From an uncultured Sphingomonadaceae bacterium (GTDB lineage Bacteria > Pseudomonadota > Alphaproteobacteria > Sphingomonadales > Sphingomonadaceae): a stretch of DNA of 64,000 bases. The notes below the pieces were generated by a model. The model was given only the letters and a program-made list of their open reading frames with translations. It was not told the DNA's origin and ran no database searches. Shown piece after piece: positions 8,585-18,940 of this stretch. The stretch covers positions 1,178,001 to 1,242,000 of the forward strand of contig CANMVC010000002.1 of the NCBI GenBank assembly GCA_947501325.1, written 5' to 3'. How positions within the stretch are numbered: the first letter of the stretch is position 1; every line of letters begins with the position of its first letter. The position numbers were made by a program, and so were the translations under genes.

Positions 8585-9769
8585 CTATATTGCCTGACCG
8601 GCAGCATGGCCGCTAGCCCAAGCCCATTGAAAATTATAGCCACCGAGCCAGCCGGTAACTTCTACAGCTTCGCCAATAGCATAGAGTCCGGGCATTTGCC
8701 TAGCTTCCATATTTTTCGACGATAATTCGGCCGTACTGATGCCGCCGGCGGTGACTTCCGCTTTGGCATAACCTTCGGTTCCATTGGGCATGAAGCGCCA
8801 TTGGGATAGCCGCCTTGTAGCCTCTTCCAGCTTACGATCTGCCAGATTACCCAAGTCGCCTGAAAGCGCGATCCGATCCAATAGAGTTTCCGCAAGGCGA
8901 GTTGGCAGGTGCTCGTTAACGGCTTTGTTCAGCGAAACACGGGGTTGTTCCCGCTTTAACTGGGTCAGCCAGTCGGGCTTCAGGTCAGGCAAGAAGTTAA
9001 CGCTTACCGCATCCCCGTGCCGCCAGTAAGACGAGACCTGCAATATCGCCGGACCGGACAAGCCTTTATGGGTGAACAGTGCTGCTTCACGGAAGGCGGT
9101 TTTGCCGCAGCTCGCTATAATCGGCGCGGATACACCGGACAACGACCGGAACAGAGTTTCTTCGCCCCCAAGGGTTAGCGGGACCAAAGCAGGCCGTGGC
9201 TCCACGACCTTCAGGCCAAATTGCCGGGCAATATCATAGGCGAAACTCGTCGCGCCCATTTTCGGAATAGACGGCCCGCCCGTCGCGATGACCAATGACG
9301 GGGCAGTCGCTGCCTTATTGCCATAGTCCACATGATATGTGCCGTCGTTGTGACGGATATCCGTTACCGATTGTCCCAGCGACAAAGTTACGGCGTCTTT
9401 AGGGCACTCATCCATCAACAAGGCAACGATCTGCTTAGCCGAACCATCGCAGAATAATTGTCCTAAAGTCTTCTCATGCCACGCAATGTCATATCTGTTG
9501 ACCAAGGCGACAAAATCTTGTGCCGTGTAACGGCTAAGCGCCGATTTGGCGAAATGCTTATTGGCTGAAAGATAGCGATCCGGCGCTGTATTACTGTTGG
9601 TAAAGTTGCAACGCCCACCGCCGGAAATCAGGATTTTCTTACCTGGTTCGTCGGCATGATCTATTAATAATACCTTGCGGCCTCGTTGACCGGCAATGGC
9701 TGCGCACATCAGGCCAGCGCCGCCAGCACCAAGAATGATGGCATCATATTTAATGGGGATGTTGGTCAT
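8585..9769 (-). CDS. BaiN/HI0933-family NAD(P)/FAD-dependent oxidoreductase
   Basis: A 394-residue flavoprotein. The FAD-binding GAGGAGLMCAA motif is at residues 12-22, followed by the family hallmark ISGGGRCNFTN and a C-terminal AVEVTGWLGGYNFQWAWASG segment. This is the HI0933/YhiN family, most members of which have unknown substrates. The start at 9769 (MTNIPIKYD) is preferred to an in-frame upstream codon at 9811 because the Rossmann fold then begins in the usual place. It is leftward and about 100 bp from the helicase. Confidence 0.9.
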   Translation of the reverse strand: MTNIPIKYDAIILGAGGAGLMCAAIAGQRGRKVLLIDHADEPGKKILISGGGRCNFTNSNTAPDRYLSANKHFAKSALSRYTAQDFVALVNRYDIAWHEKTLGQLFCDGSAKQIVALLMDECPKDAVTLSLGQSVTDIRHNDGTYHVDYGNKAATAPSLVIATGGPSIPKMGATSFAYDIARQFGLKVVEPRPALVPLTLGGEETLFRSLSGVSAPIIASCGKTAFREAALFTHKGLSGPAILQVSSYWRHGDAVSVNFLPDLKPDWLTQLKREQPRVSLNKAVNEHLPTRLAETLLDRIALSGDLGNLADRKLEEATRRLSQWRFMPNGTEGYAKAEVTAGGISTAELSSKNMEARQMPGLYAIGEAVEVTGWLGGYNFQWAWASGHAAGQAI

Positions 9770-9903
9770 GATTGAACGCCATTCTACGCCAAAGCTCAGA
9801 TTAGCAAACAAAAATTACCTTTGGCAAAAAGCGATCCGACCCAAGCCATTCAATGCCTGGCTTCTGTACAAGAAACCTTTGGCACGACGCGCTGCGAAGC
9901 AAG

Positions 9904-12900
9904 TTAGGGTTTGGCAGCACCTATGCGCCTCCCGTCCCCGTCGACGCGAAATAATCTGACCGGTTTAACCAACCCGAGCCGAACGAGATTATTTTCATGT
10001 GTCTTCATATGCTCAGCAAACTTGTCACCGGCAAGCGCGCGGCCCACAAGCGCGTTTCGTAACGGAGGTCGCACCGAGACTTTGATTGTATTTTGCCCGA
10101 CGCGAGCAGCATCCGTGATATCAAGCAGAAATGGGTGGGCAGAGGCTTTGCCTATCTTGGTGCCGTTGACTGACACGCTCGCAACGCCCTCTACCTGCCC
10201 CAGATCGATCACATAGCTTTCGTCTGCGGCTGCACCCTGCAATAAGAAATCGCTACTATAAACCATCGGGCCTGCAGAATATTTCAACGCTTCGTCCTCC
10301 CGCAGTTCGATCATCCGGCCTTTCATCACCCTCTCGATATCGCCTGCCTTCAGCGTCCAATCATCCAACACCCGTGTTATGACACCTTTTCCCCGGACTA
10401 AACGGGACAGCGGCCTGCCCGTCTCGTCAAGCGTTTGCGGGGTAGACACCAGGAACACGGCCTCCAGCGGACCTAAAGTAAGCGGCAATCCACCCATATT
10501 GTCATCAGCGGCCCGCCAAACGCGTCCTTCCATGGGATCAAACCAGTAGCGGTTCAGACCATCATCGCCAGTCAGTTTAAGGACGCTGGTCGAATCTTTG
10601 AGCGAGAGGTTGGTAAAAAAGTCGACTGTCTCGCGTGCACCCACCACCCGGCGGACCCGACGAACACTCTCGTTTCCGGCCATAGTCAATGATCCGGCAA
10701 TTTGGTCGACCAGCTGGCTTTGGGTTGTCGCAATCCGATTAGCGCTGAGTTCGGCTATGCGCGCGCGCAAAACTTCATCGCCGGTTCCGGCGTTCTTGAA
10801 ACCGTTCTGTCGCTTCGGCGTTTTGCCGAAAAAACGAATTTGCGTGCCGTGATTAGCAAGAAAATCCAGCGCTTTTGCAGCCGAAAGCTCCATTGTTTCG
10901 GTTTCAAAAACGACAACCGCTTCGATATCGTTGTGAAAACCACTGCCTGCTCGACGCCCGCGCTCTTCTAGTGCGTGACCGTTTGTCCAAGCCCATGTCA
11001 TGCCCCGCCTGTCGAGTTCTTGCGTCAGTTTTGAAACCCGGGACAACCAGGCAATACGCGGATCGCCATCGTCCTTTGGCGCTTTGAAGAAAGGAAGTCC
11101 TGACAGATCGATACCGGGCTTGCCACGCTCTGGCTTATCGGCATCAGGCATACAGCCTTCGAACAGAAACTCGTCTGAGAGCCCTGGCGTATCGTCAAAA
11201 AAGGAAGGAAAACCAAGCCAGGGATAGTAGATAAAAACGTCAATTTCGGGCTTGCCCGACTGCAGCAATTTTTGGGTACGGCTCATATAGGCGTTCAGCT
11301 GCGGCTGCGCATCCCACATGAGACTCCCTTGGCCGTAATTTTCGCTGAAATGGCTAAAATTGGCGGGACCTGAAAATGGGTGCCAGGGAACGTCGCCGAA
11401 CCAATTATCATAGGGCTCGCCTTTGGCATCATACGGCATGCCGTGATAGATAATCTGGTTGACGCCAGAGGCAAATAACAAGTCGGCTGCGGCCTTGACC
11501 TGCCGCGGGGTGATTGCATAATCGCGATTAATCCAGACAAAAGACTCTGCTGTAATCAAAGGGCGATTATATAGAGCTCCCGCCGATGCCGCCATTTTCA
11601 TAAATGCGGTCGAGCCACCGGCATAAAGCTGTTCGATTTCCGGAATATGATTGGCGCCAAGCGCACGGATTACATCAAGATCCATGCCATAGCTTTGCCC
11701 GCGCGAATGCAGGTTCCGTGCTTCCGCCCAGTTGGCCGACGTCTCCAGAAAACGTTCAATAATCAGATCTGACAGTGTGAGCTTATAATCGTGCCGGACC
11801 CGCGCATCATTTTCCGAAAGCGTGTATCGCGGCGTCGCGTCAACATGCGCGACGTCCCACAGAAAATAATTGTCGGTAGCATCGACCAGCACCGCGGGAA
11901 GATGGGGTCGTAAATCATAACCCCGGCGTTTTTCGAACTCGGTCAGAATGTCGTGAGCAGCCAGACGATCGACCTTGAATTCCAGGCTGTCGTTGAAAAA
12001 ACCCTGGAACGCTTTGCCGTAATGATCCTGCAAACCAGTGCGGTTTCCGAACGCCCAGTTATAATGACCGACGACCTGATCCTGCCGAAGATGGTCGAGG
12101 ACATAGCCAGGAGTTTCATGGGCGCCGAAAGTGGGTGCCTCACCGGAAGGAAGGATATAAGTCGCCACGATTGTCCAGTCTCCTGCGGGCGCTTCCCATT
12201 CAATATCATTGCCGGTTACATAATCGTCCAGAACTATCGCGGTCGCGCTATCCAGCTTGATCGTATCGGTCACATCCAGGGGATTGCTGGAATGTTCGCC
12301 GCCCAGCCGCCGCATCGCCACGGCACTTACAAAGCTTGCCCGGTCGCTCGGAAAATCCCCAAAATGGGCGCCGAAGAAAACTTCAGCGAGACCAAGGATA
12401 TAAGCATTGAAACCAGGCTCTGGTCGCGGCAGGCTTGTGCGAACCGTCTGCCCACCCTGAACATCCAGATGCGCGCTGGCCAGACTTTGCAAACCGTCCT
12501 CCAGCAACACCTGCGGACCGCCCGCAGGCCAACCACTCAGATGGTTGAGATAGACGTCCATGCCCAACTGCTCCGCACAAGTCATCGTCGCCGAAAGGGT
12601 TTCGTAATAGTCGTGGCTTGCAAAGGAATTGATCTTGGCCTGCAGTGCTTCGTCTTCAATTTTTTCCAGACCAATTTTGAAGGATTGGATTTCCACGCCA
12701 CCGATACCGCGCGCATCCATCAGGCGAAGCTCTTCACAGGTTTGCTTGGCATCAACATCGCCGCCCGGCCACCACCAGCGTGCCCAGGGGCGGGTGCTCG
12801 GATCAACAGCAGAAAGAGTTTGCAGATCAAGCGCGGGCGGGCGAAGCGGCGCATAGTGAATATTCGCTGGCGCGGCTTCGTCCGCATAGGTGCTGATGCT

Positions 12901-13044
12901 GGGTTGGCCAGCGATTGCAGCAGGTGGTTCGAAAGCATCGGTCAGCGCGCTTTGCAAATAAATAAAGCCCGCAACGCTGGCTATCAGCGCGATGACGATC
13001 AGCCCCAGCACGGCATAACCGCTCCATTTCATAACACGTTTCAT
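9904..13044 (-). CDS. GH106-type alpha-L-rhamnosidase, membrane-anchored
   Basis: A 1046-residue glycoside hydrolase. The GH106 signature region begins at residue 85 with PWARWWWPGGDVD and continues with ARGIGGVEIQSF. Further on are AESFVWINRDY and LLFASGVNQIIYHGMP, typical of this family, and a C-terminal beta-sandwich near VEGVASVSVNGTKIG. GH106 enzymes remove terminal alpha-L-rhamnose from glycosides; a characterised sphingomonad member is RHA-P of Novosphingobium. Residues about 8-31 form one hydrophobic helix with no cleavage site, so the enzyme probably faces the periplasm while anchored. It is the last gene of the TonB receptor-GH2-SDR-GH106 operon, 51 bp after the SDR. Actual substrate is unproven. 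Confidence 0.87.
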   Translation of the reverse strand: MKRVMKWSGYAVLGLIVIALIASVAGFIYLQSALTDAFEPPAAIAGQPSISTYADEAAPANIHYAPLRPPALDLQTLSAVDPSTRPWARWWWPGGDVDAKQTCEELRLMDARGIGGVEIQSFKIGLEKIEDEALQAKINSFASHDYYETLSATMTCAEQLGMDVYLNHLSGWPAGGPQVLLEDGLQSLASAHLDVQGGQTVRTSLPRPEPGFNAYILGLAEVFFGAHFGDFPSDRASFVSAVAMRRLGGEHSSNPLDVTDTIKLDSATAIVLDDYVTGNDIEWEAPAGDWTIVATYILPSGEAPTFGAHETPGYVLDHLRQDQVVGHYNWAFGNRTGLQDHYGKAFQGFFNDSLEFKVDRLAAHDILTEFEKRRGYDLRPHLPAVLVDATDNYFLWDVAHVDATPRYTLSENDARVRHDYKLTLSDLIIERFLETSANWAEARNLHSRGQSYGMDLDVIRALGANHIPEIEQLYAGGSTAFMKMAASAGALYNRPLITAESFVWINRDYAITPRQVKAAADLLFASGVNQIIYHGMPYDAKGEPYDNWFGDVPWHPFSGPANFSHFSENYGQGSLMWDAQPQLNAYMSRTQKLLQSGKPEIDVFIYYPWLGFPSFFDDTPGLSDEFLFEGCMPDADKPERGKPGIDLSGLPFFKAPKDDGDPRIAWLSRVSKLTQELDRRGMTWAWTNGHALEERGRRAGSGFHNDIEAVVVFETETMELSAAKALDFLANHGTQIRFFGKTPKRQNGFKNAGTGDEVLRARIAELSANRIATTQSQLVDQIAGSLTMAGNESVRRVRRVVGARETVDFFTNLSLKDSTSVLKLTGDDGLNRYWFDPMEGRVWRAADDNMGGLPLTLGPLEAVFLVSTPQTLDETGRPLSRLVRGKGVITRVLDDWTLKAGDIERVMKGRMIELREDEALKYSAGPMVYSSDFLLQGAAADESYVIDLGQVEGVASVSVNGTKIGKASAHPFLLDITDAARVGQNTIKVSVRPPLRNALVGRALAGDKFAEHMKTHENNLVRLGLVKPVRLFRVDGDGRRIGAAKP

Positions 13045-13095
13045 CCGGATTTCCTTAATCCAATCGAGTGAGGCACGGGGCTGGGCACCAGGCTT

Positions 13096-13917
13096 TTAAG
13101 CAGCAAAACGGCCTGATGTGTCGCAGGCGTCATAGTCGGACAATATGGCTTGCATCCGTTCCGCCACTGCGCTTTGCAGCTCCGGATGGGTGAAGATATG
13201 GAAGCGGTCCGCTTCGATGGAGTCCAGTGTCCAGTCGGCCACCATGCCCGGATCAATCCCTCCGTCCACCAGCGCTTTTACCGAGTCAGGCTCATCCGCT
13301 GCTGGCGCTTCGTCCCGGACGGACGGACGGTTTTCACCGCTCCTGTGGATGTTGGTGCGAACAAAGGCGGGACTGAGCACGCTGACCCCGATATTGTCCA
13401 TCGCCAATTCCAGCTTCAAACATTCAGAATAACCGACGACTGCGAATTTTGTCGCGGAATAGGGCGCCATATAGGGCGCGGGCAGATATCCGGCGATTGA
13501 GGCCGTATTGATAATATGACCACTTTGCTTCTGCCGCTGCATTATGGGCACAAAGGTTTCCACGCCGTGGACCACACCCATCAGATTAATATCTACTGCC
13601 CAGCGCCAGTCCTCAATCGGGGTTCCGCCCGCTGGTCCGCCAGCGCCGACGCCAGCATTGTTGAAAAGCAGATGAATCTCGCCCCGCGCCTTCAAGGCTG
13701 CCTCGGCGGCTTTTTCCACGCTTTCCAGGCTAGCGACATCGCATGCGACAGCGGTCACGCTAGAGCCAAGCTCGGCCTGGGCGGCCTCCAGCGCGGCCTC
13801 GTTCACATCTGCGATCACAACCCCGGCGCCGCGGGCTTTTAGAGTTTTGGCCAGCGCCAGCCCGATGCCGGATGCCCCGCCTGTTATGAAGGCGGACTTG
13901 CCATAGATGTCAGTCAT
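13096..13917 (-). CDS. Short-chain dehydrogenase/reductase (SDR)
   Basis: A 273-residue classical SDR. The cofactor motif TGGASGIG is near residue 11, NNAG near residue 90, and the catalytic Ser-Tyr-Lys is seen in NTASIAGY and YSATKF. The start at 13917 (MTDIYGKSAFIT) is chosen over a long in-frame extension to 14070, because it places the nucleotide-binding motif at the normal position and begins 10 bp after the GH2 stop. It has no signal peptide and would be cytoplasmic. In this operon it may oxidise or reduce a released sugar or aglycone (inference). Confidence 0.9.
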   Translation of the reverse strand: MTDIYGKSAFITGGASGIGLALAKTLKARGAGVVIADVNEAALEAAQAELGSSVTAVACDVASLESVEKAAEAALKARGEIHLLFNNAGVGAGGPAGGTPIEDWRWAVDINLMGVVHGVETFVPIMQRQKQSGHIINTASIAGYLPAPYMAPYSATKFAVVGYSECLKLELAMDNIGVSVLSPAFVRTNIHRSGENRPSVRDEAPAADEPDSVKALVDGGIDPGMVADWTLDSIEADRFHIFTHPELQSAVAERMQAILSDYDACDTSGRFAA

Positions 13918-13927
13918 TATTCTATCC

Positions 13928-16402
13928 TCATCGTTGCGCGCGGCTTGCTGGAGACGCGGCGGGTTTCGTATCGGATCCGGGTGAAGTAGATGGCAGGCGA
14001 AACGGTGGGTCGGGAATGGCCTTGCCGACATGATCATAGCCAATTTTCCGTCGGCTATAGACCGGGTCAAAGGCGCCGGTTGGCGACGTCAGCCGAGCGA
14101 CGACCAGCAGCCGTTTCGTTTCCGGAATATTGACAGGGATGCTGATATCCTTGCGGACCAGCGGGTCGAGAACCAGCTCCATCGGCCGTGAACGGGATTT
14201 CACCCGCCCGCTGTTATCAACAATGAAGATATCCGCAATTACCGCTCGCTCTTCATAATCATCATTGAGCAGGATCAATGGCACTTTGGCCTGCTGCCCG
14301 TGCGGATAGGATGCTTCATCCCAGGCGCGCAGATAGATGAGCTGTGGCGCGAAGGCGCTTTTTGCATATCGCTGCCAACGTGGTTCCAGCTTCAGATTTT
14401 CAACATCGATAAAGCTGTCACAAGTTTTGCTGGTCGATTTCACCTCCCAGCTTTCGGGAATATCGGCTGCGTCATCGCATTTCGACAAATATACAAAATG
14501 CTGCACCCCGGCATAGCCGCGCATTGCCCGCCAGTAAGCCGTAAGCTCCGCCATTATATAAGCATAGCCTTCCAGATATTCCTGCGGCGTTAGCGTTTTG
14601 CCTTCTGCAATATTGTCAAAGGACAGCTTACCCAATTCGGTCGGCCGACCGCGATGCGTGACCCATAAAAATCCATATTCGTTGTTGATAAACGGATGCT
14701 CAAGTGCGCCGGAATAGGTAGCGAACGGCCCCCAGGTGGCTTGCGGTGGCTGCCCATCCATGGTTGTGAAATCATCCAGCGAATACCGGCGATCATTCAT
14801 GTTGAGCGCACCCCCGGCATTCAGCTTATAGGGGTGCTCCTCAATCGGGTCGTTGAGGCCAACCGGCGGTCTGTAACCGCCATTTTCCCATTGGCGGGTC
14901 GGATCCATGTCACGCACACGCCGGATCACTTCGTCGGATATCGGATTGTGATTTTCATTGGCCGCATCCCACCAACCGATAGACGCATGGTTCCAGTTTT
15001 CACTCACCCATCCGCGAAATTCTTTTTCAAGCTCCGCGACAGACCAGCTGGCTGACTCCGTATTACGAACCACAGACCAGAAGCTATATTCGTCAGCCAC
15101 GATAAAGCCGATCTCGTCCGCCATATCATACCAGAAATTCGGCATGCGTCCGGTATGGTTGCGAAATGAATTCCAGTGAAAATCTTTAGGATGACCGCTC
15201 AACAATTCGCGCACCCATGCCTTGTTCCATGGCAATTGCCCGCGCTGTGCATCCTCGAAAAACCGGTGCAGGCCGATATTGGTACCGCGCAGATAGTAGA
15301 GCTTGTTATTCAGGTAAAAGCCCTTGTCCGCACCGCTGCGCCATTCCACCTTGCGCATTCCAAATCTTTTTACCCTATCATCGCTTGGCATAACCGCGCC
15401 GTCAGCATCTACCCGACCCAGCTGCGCGTGCACCTGATAGAGAAATGGGTTTTCGGGCGACCACAGCTCATAATCCTGCATATCGACCGTCTGCTCCACC
15501 AGCTTGGTTTCTCCGGCCGGCACTGTGATGTCGATTTCTGTGCTTAGGGTATCAGCAGCGCTACCGTCTTTCCACGGCTGGACGTCTTGCACCAATATGC
15601 CGTTATAGTCTTCGGCGCCGCTGTTGCGGACGATCGTTTTGATTCTAACCAAGCCATTATCGATTTCGGGTTCAATTTTTACATTTGCAATTGATGCCTG
15701 ATCCGTCAGAATCAGGCTGACCGTGTCCCATAATCCGGGATACCATCTTTCTTTTTCATCATCATCACCCGCCGGGACAAAACTGGGCAGCTGGCTACGA
15801 TCCGCGCCCAGCCGAACGACCAGTTCATTGGTCTGGCCAAACTTAATCGCATCAGAAGCATTATATTCGGACAGCGAAAACGTCCCGAAATGCTCACCCA
15901 ACGGCTGTCCGTTGAGCCAGACTTTGACACCGTTCTTCGCTTTGTGGAGGCATAAAAATGCCTGCGCGGATTCTTTTTCAGGCGCTTTGAATTCAGTGCG
16001 GTACCAGAACACATCGCGCTGACCGCTTTCTATGCCCGTTTCAGTGAAAGCCGGACGCGCATCGGTGATGAGCCCGGGAACCGGCGCTTTATGACCATAG
16101 GTTTCCGGCAGCGTGTCCGACATTTTACTTTCGGCCACGTCCCATGTGCCATCCAGCATCAATGTACGGCGTGTTTGTTCACCCCAGTCGACATGGCTGC
16201 CTTGACATGCAGCAACCGGATAAGATCCTTCGACCGTCGCTTCATAATCATCGGACGGCTCAAAAGTGGTCAACCAGCTTGAAATCGTCTCGTTGTTCAG
16301 CATCCACGTCACGATAAACGCACGGTTAAACCAACCGACGGCGAGTAGCACGAGGATTACCGCAAATAGTGTCGCAAGAATTTTAGGAAGCGATTTCAGC
16401 AT
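13928..16402 (-). CDS. GH2 family glycoside hydrolase, membrane-anchored
   Basis: An 824-residue GH2 enzyme: N-terminal anchor helix (about residues 7-24), sugar-binding jelly roll (about 80-235), Ig-like domain (about 240-345) and TIM barrel. The acid/base is probably Glu483 in DAANENH and the nucleophile Glu575 in FINNEYGF. A C-terminal beta-domain follows. GH2 members include beta-galactosidases, beta-glucuronidases, beta-mannosidases and others; the exact specificity is not readable here. It starts 20 bp after the TonB receptor gene and is followed at once by the SDR. Confidence 0.9.
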   Translation of the reverse strand: MLKSLPKILATLFAVILVLLAVGWFNRAFIVTWMLNNETISSWLTTFEPSDDYEATVEGSYPVAACQGSHVDWGEQTRRTLMLDGTWDVAESKMSDTLPETYGHKAPVPGLITDARPAFTETGIESGQRDVFWYRTEFKAPEKESAQAFLCLHKAKNGVKVWLNGQPLGEHFGTFSLSEYNASDAIKFGQTNELVVRLGADRSQLPSFVPAGDDDEKERWYPGLWDTVSLILTDQASIANVKIEPEIDNGLVRIKTIVRNSGAEDYNGILVQDVQPWKDGSAADTLSTEIDITVPAGETKLVEQTVDMQDYELWSPENPFLYQVHAQLGRVDADGAVMPSDDRVKRFGMRKVEWRSGADKGFYLNNKLYYLRGTNIGLHRFFEDAQRGQLPWNKAWVRELLSGHPKDFHWNSFRNHTGRMPNFWYDMADEIGFIVADEYSFWSVVRNTESASWSVAELEKEFRGWVSENWNHASIGWWDAANENHNPISDEVIRRVRDMDPTRQWENGGYRPPVGLNDPIEEHPYKLNAGGALNMNDRRYSLDDFTTMDGQPPQATWGPFATYSGALEHPFINNEYGFLWVTHRGRPTELGKLSFDNIAEGKTLTPQEYLEGYAYIMAELTAYWRAMRGYAGVQHFVYLSKCDDAADIPESWEVKSTSKTCDSFIDVENLKLEPRWQRYAKSAFAPQLIYLRAWDEASYPHGQQAKVPLILLNDDYEERAVIADIFIVDNSGRVKSRSRPMELVLDPLVRKDISIPVNIPETKRLLVVARLTSPTGAFDPVYSRRKIGYDHVGKAIPDPPFRLPSTSPGSDTKPAASPASRAQR

Positions 16403-16422
16403 GATGCGCTACGGTCCTACAA

Positions 16423-18876
16423 TCAAAATTTCAAAGCCAGGCGCGCGCCCCATGTTCGCTGAGCCTCAAACGTGCGAAACTGGGCATAGCCACCCTCATC
16501 AAAGGGCATCGGCACAATGGCTGCGACAAAATTTTCGTTTGTGAGATTGCGGCCAAATAGGGACATGGTGGCCCGCCCATCCCAAAATGTGACGCCAACT
16601 TGCGCATCAACCAGAGTGTAGGCATCAATCCGGCTTTGCGGGTCGTTAGAAACGAGACTGAGCGCATCATCGCGATACTGAAATCCGCCCTGAATATAGG
16701 CGTCAACGCCTTCGCTGACGTTGAAATCATATCGAGCAAGACCGTTAAGAATCCATTCTGGCGCATTTGCTAGCGGTGCTCCGGAAAGATCCTGTGCCGG
16801 GGTGGTCGCAAGATTGCCAGGGTCATCGGGATCAATCCTGACTTGCACGCATCCTTGTGCCTCTGTCTGGAGACTATAGCATGGTGCTTGCTCGAAGCTT
16901 TTATACTTGGCGTCATTATAGGACAGGGCCCCTGACAAAGTCAGGCCATTGACCGGCATGAAACTAACATCGACCTCCACACCTTTTGAAACAGCCTTCG
17001 CGGCGTTTGAAAGGGACACAACCAAAGTATTGTCCGGACCGCGAACCAGTGATTGCGCTTGCAAATCCTTGATCGTGGTGTGGAATGCCGTCACGCCGAT
17101 CTGAAGACGATCGCTCAAACTGCGATAACGAAGACCAGCCTCAAATTGCAGGGGCTTTTCCGGGCGGGCAATAGGCAGTCGTTCATCGCCATCGGATGCG
17201 GCTTCGACTATATCCTCACCTGTCACCAGGGCTGCTGATTTATAACCCTGGGTAGCGGTTGCAAACATATTGAAATCATCTGAAAAGTCATATTTTGCAC
17301 CAAGTCGCCACGTCACGGCATCGTCATCATTTGCAACCGAAACCCTGCCCGGATCAAGAACACGGAACAGGAATGGCGCGACAATCAATGGTGAAACCGA
17401 TGTCGGCGTCTGTGCCAATGATTGGCCGGCTTTCAGTTCAGACCGCAAGAGTCGCAATCCGCCGATCAGCGAGAATTTGGGTGTCACCTGATATTGGCCC
17501 TGCCCGAAAATCGCATAATTATGCTCCTCGAAATCTGAGGCAAAATCTGTACCGGTCAAGCCCGGAGCCGGCAATATCGGCGGCAGAACGCCCGGGGCAA
17601 ACGATCTCAAATTCAAGCCACCCGTACCAACCTGTCGATTGAACTGGTCTATTTCCTGCCAGAAATAATAAGCGCCCAGAGTGTAAGTCAGCTTCGTGTC
17701 ACGCGGTGAGGATAATCGAAATTCTTGGCTGAATTGTGATTGTTGCTGCGCGCCGGAATTAATCAGCAGGAAGGGCTGTGGAATAAGATCAGCATCTTCT
17801 TCCGAAAAAGTGTCCCACTCACGCCAAGCCGTCAGTGAGGTAAATTCAAGCTCTCCCCAATTCGCCGTCAACTCGGCAGAGAGTCCGTTCACTTCACTTT
17901 CCGCGATCCAGTTAGCGTCAGAAGCGATCTGCCTGTTTTTGGGACCCGGTATTATACCGGCTCTCAGCGACTCCAAGCCAATGGCATTAAATGCTCCAGG
18001 CCCAAGACTTGGCAAAAGTCCTGTGCCTGGGACGTCTGGCGATAGCTGCCTGTATGTCAGGCCACCGGGCGTATTATCCCGGCGCGAATGATCCACGTTG
18101 AGCAACAGATTTACCGAATCGCTGAATTCGAAATTGATCTTGGCTCGAAACCCATATTCGTCCCGATCCGCTAGATCCCGTTGAGGAGCATTAGGATTGA
18201 TATTCTCGATGAAACCATCTCGCGTGTTGCGGTATCCCGAGATGCGGGCAGTTACATTGTCACCCAGTGGCCCTGATATTGCACCGGACAGATTAACTTC
18301 GTCAAACGAACCATAAGCCACGTTCATTTCGGCCGTTAGGTCATTTGTTGGGCCCTTGGTAATGATCGAGAGGACACCGCCAGAAGCATTTTTCCCGAAC
18401 AGCGTTCCTTGTGGTCCGCGTAGTATTTCCACGCGTTCGACATCGGAAAAATCAAAGAGACCCGCACCTGTTCGCCCAATGGTAACACCGTCAATCGACA
18501 GCGCTACACTTGCCTCTACACCAATATTGAAGACGCCCACCCCAACTCCGCGAATGGTCATCGCCGATTGGCGCGCATTGATACCGCTACTGAAAAGAAG
18601 GCCGGGTGCAACATATTGAAGCTGTTCAAAGCTATCAATTTGACGATCCTGCAACTGGTCACCCGAAACGACTGTAGTAGAAATGGGCACATCCTGCAGA
18701 TCTTCCTCAACCTTTTGTGCTGTCACGATAATAGTGTTGAATCCAGCATTCTCGTCTTTGCTGCTTATGTCGCCGGTTCCGTTGGCCTCCGTTTGCGAAA
18801 ACGCGGGCTGAGAGCTGATGAGCGCTCCCAGAATAATTGAAGACGTAAGTAACAAGTTCTTGTGCCGACAGGCCAT
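16423..18876 (-). CDS. TonB-dependent outer-membrane receptor
   Basis: An 817-residue receptor with signal peptide (cleavage after PAFSQ), TonB-box-like NTIIVTAQKVEED, plug domain (DVPISTTVV, then MTIRGVGVG and VERVEILRGPQGTLFGKN) and a C-terminal barrel ending in Phe. The start at 18876 is chosen because GGGAGG lies 6 bp upstream; the ATG two codons earlier abuts that Shine-Dalgarno. It begins a four-gene operon with GH2, SDR and GH106, so it likely imports the glycoside across the outer membrane. There is no SusD partner, as expected outside Bacteroidetes. Its promoter carries three palindromes. Confidence 0.93.
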   Translation of the reverse strand: MACRHKNLLLTSSIILGALISSQPAFSQTEANGTGDISSKDENAGFNTIIVTAQKVEEDLQDVPISTTVVSGDQLQDRQIDSFEQLQYVAPGLLFSSGINARQSAMTIRGVGVGVFNIGVEASVALSIDGVTIGRTGAGLFDFSDVERVEILRGPQGTLFGKNASGGVLSIITKGPTNDLTAEMNVAYGSFDEVNLSGAISGPLGDNVTARISGYRNTRDGFIENINPNAPQRDLADRDEYGFRAKINFEFSDSVNLLLNVDHSRRDNTPGGLTYRQLSPDVPGTGLLPSLGPGAFNAIGLESLRAGIIPGPKNRQIASDANWIAESEVNGLSAELTANWGELEFTSLTAWREWDTFSEEDADLIPQPFLLINSGAQQQSQFSQEFRLSSPRDTKLTYTLGAYYFWQEIDQFNRQVGTGGLNLRSFAPGVLPPILPAPGLTGTDFASDFEEHNYAIFGQGQYQVTPKFSLIGGLRLLRSELKAGQSLAQTPTSVSPLIVAPFLFRVLDPGRVSVANDDDAVTWRLGAKYDFSDDFNMFATATQGYKSAALVTGEDIVEAASDGDERLPIARPEKPLQFEAGLRYRSLSDRLQIGVTAFHTTIKDLQAQSLVRGPDNTLVVSLSNAAKAVSKGVEVDVSFMPVNGLTLSGALSYNDAKYKSFEQAPCYSLQTEAQGCVQVRIDPDDPGNLATTPAQDLSGAPLANAPEWILNGLARYDFNVSEGVDAYIQGGFQYRDDALSLVSNDPQSRIDAYTLVDAQVGVTFWDGRATMSLFGRNLTNENFVAAIVPMPFDEGGYAQFRTFEAQRTWGARLALKF

Positions 18877-18895
18877 TTTCATCCTCCCATAGTGA

Positions 18896-18907
18896 ACACT
18901 TAAGTGT
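18896..18907. promoter_or_regulatory. Perfect 12-bp palindrome in the TonB receptor leader
   Basis: ACACTTAAGTGT is a perfect palindrome about 20 bp upstream of the receptor start codon, between it and the GTCCA-NN-TGGAC site. It may be a second regulator site or chance; no other copy was noticed. Confidence 0.35.
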
Positions 18908-18926
18908 CTTTATGAATCTGATATTC

Positions 18927-18938
18927 GTCCATTTGGAC
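18927..18938. promoter_or_regulatory. Candidate operator 1 (GTCCA-TT-TGGAC), TonB receptor promoter
   Basis: GTCCATTTGGAC, centred about 56 bp upstream of the receptor start. The same 12-mer occurs twice between the symporter and carboxylesterase genes and once with a single mismatch upstream of the CocE/TetR pair. A perfect TTTGTC-AATC-GACAAA inverted repeat adjoins it (18941-18956). Confidence 0.7.
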
Positions 18939-18940
18939 TA

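Noticed and set aside
11953-13071. 372-codon open frame opposite GH106
   Set aside because: Antisense to a clear GH106 domain; no start signals or family features.
13096-14070. Longer start for the SDR at 14070
   Set aside because: It would overlap the end of the GH2 gene and add 51 residues without family similarity.
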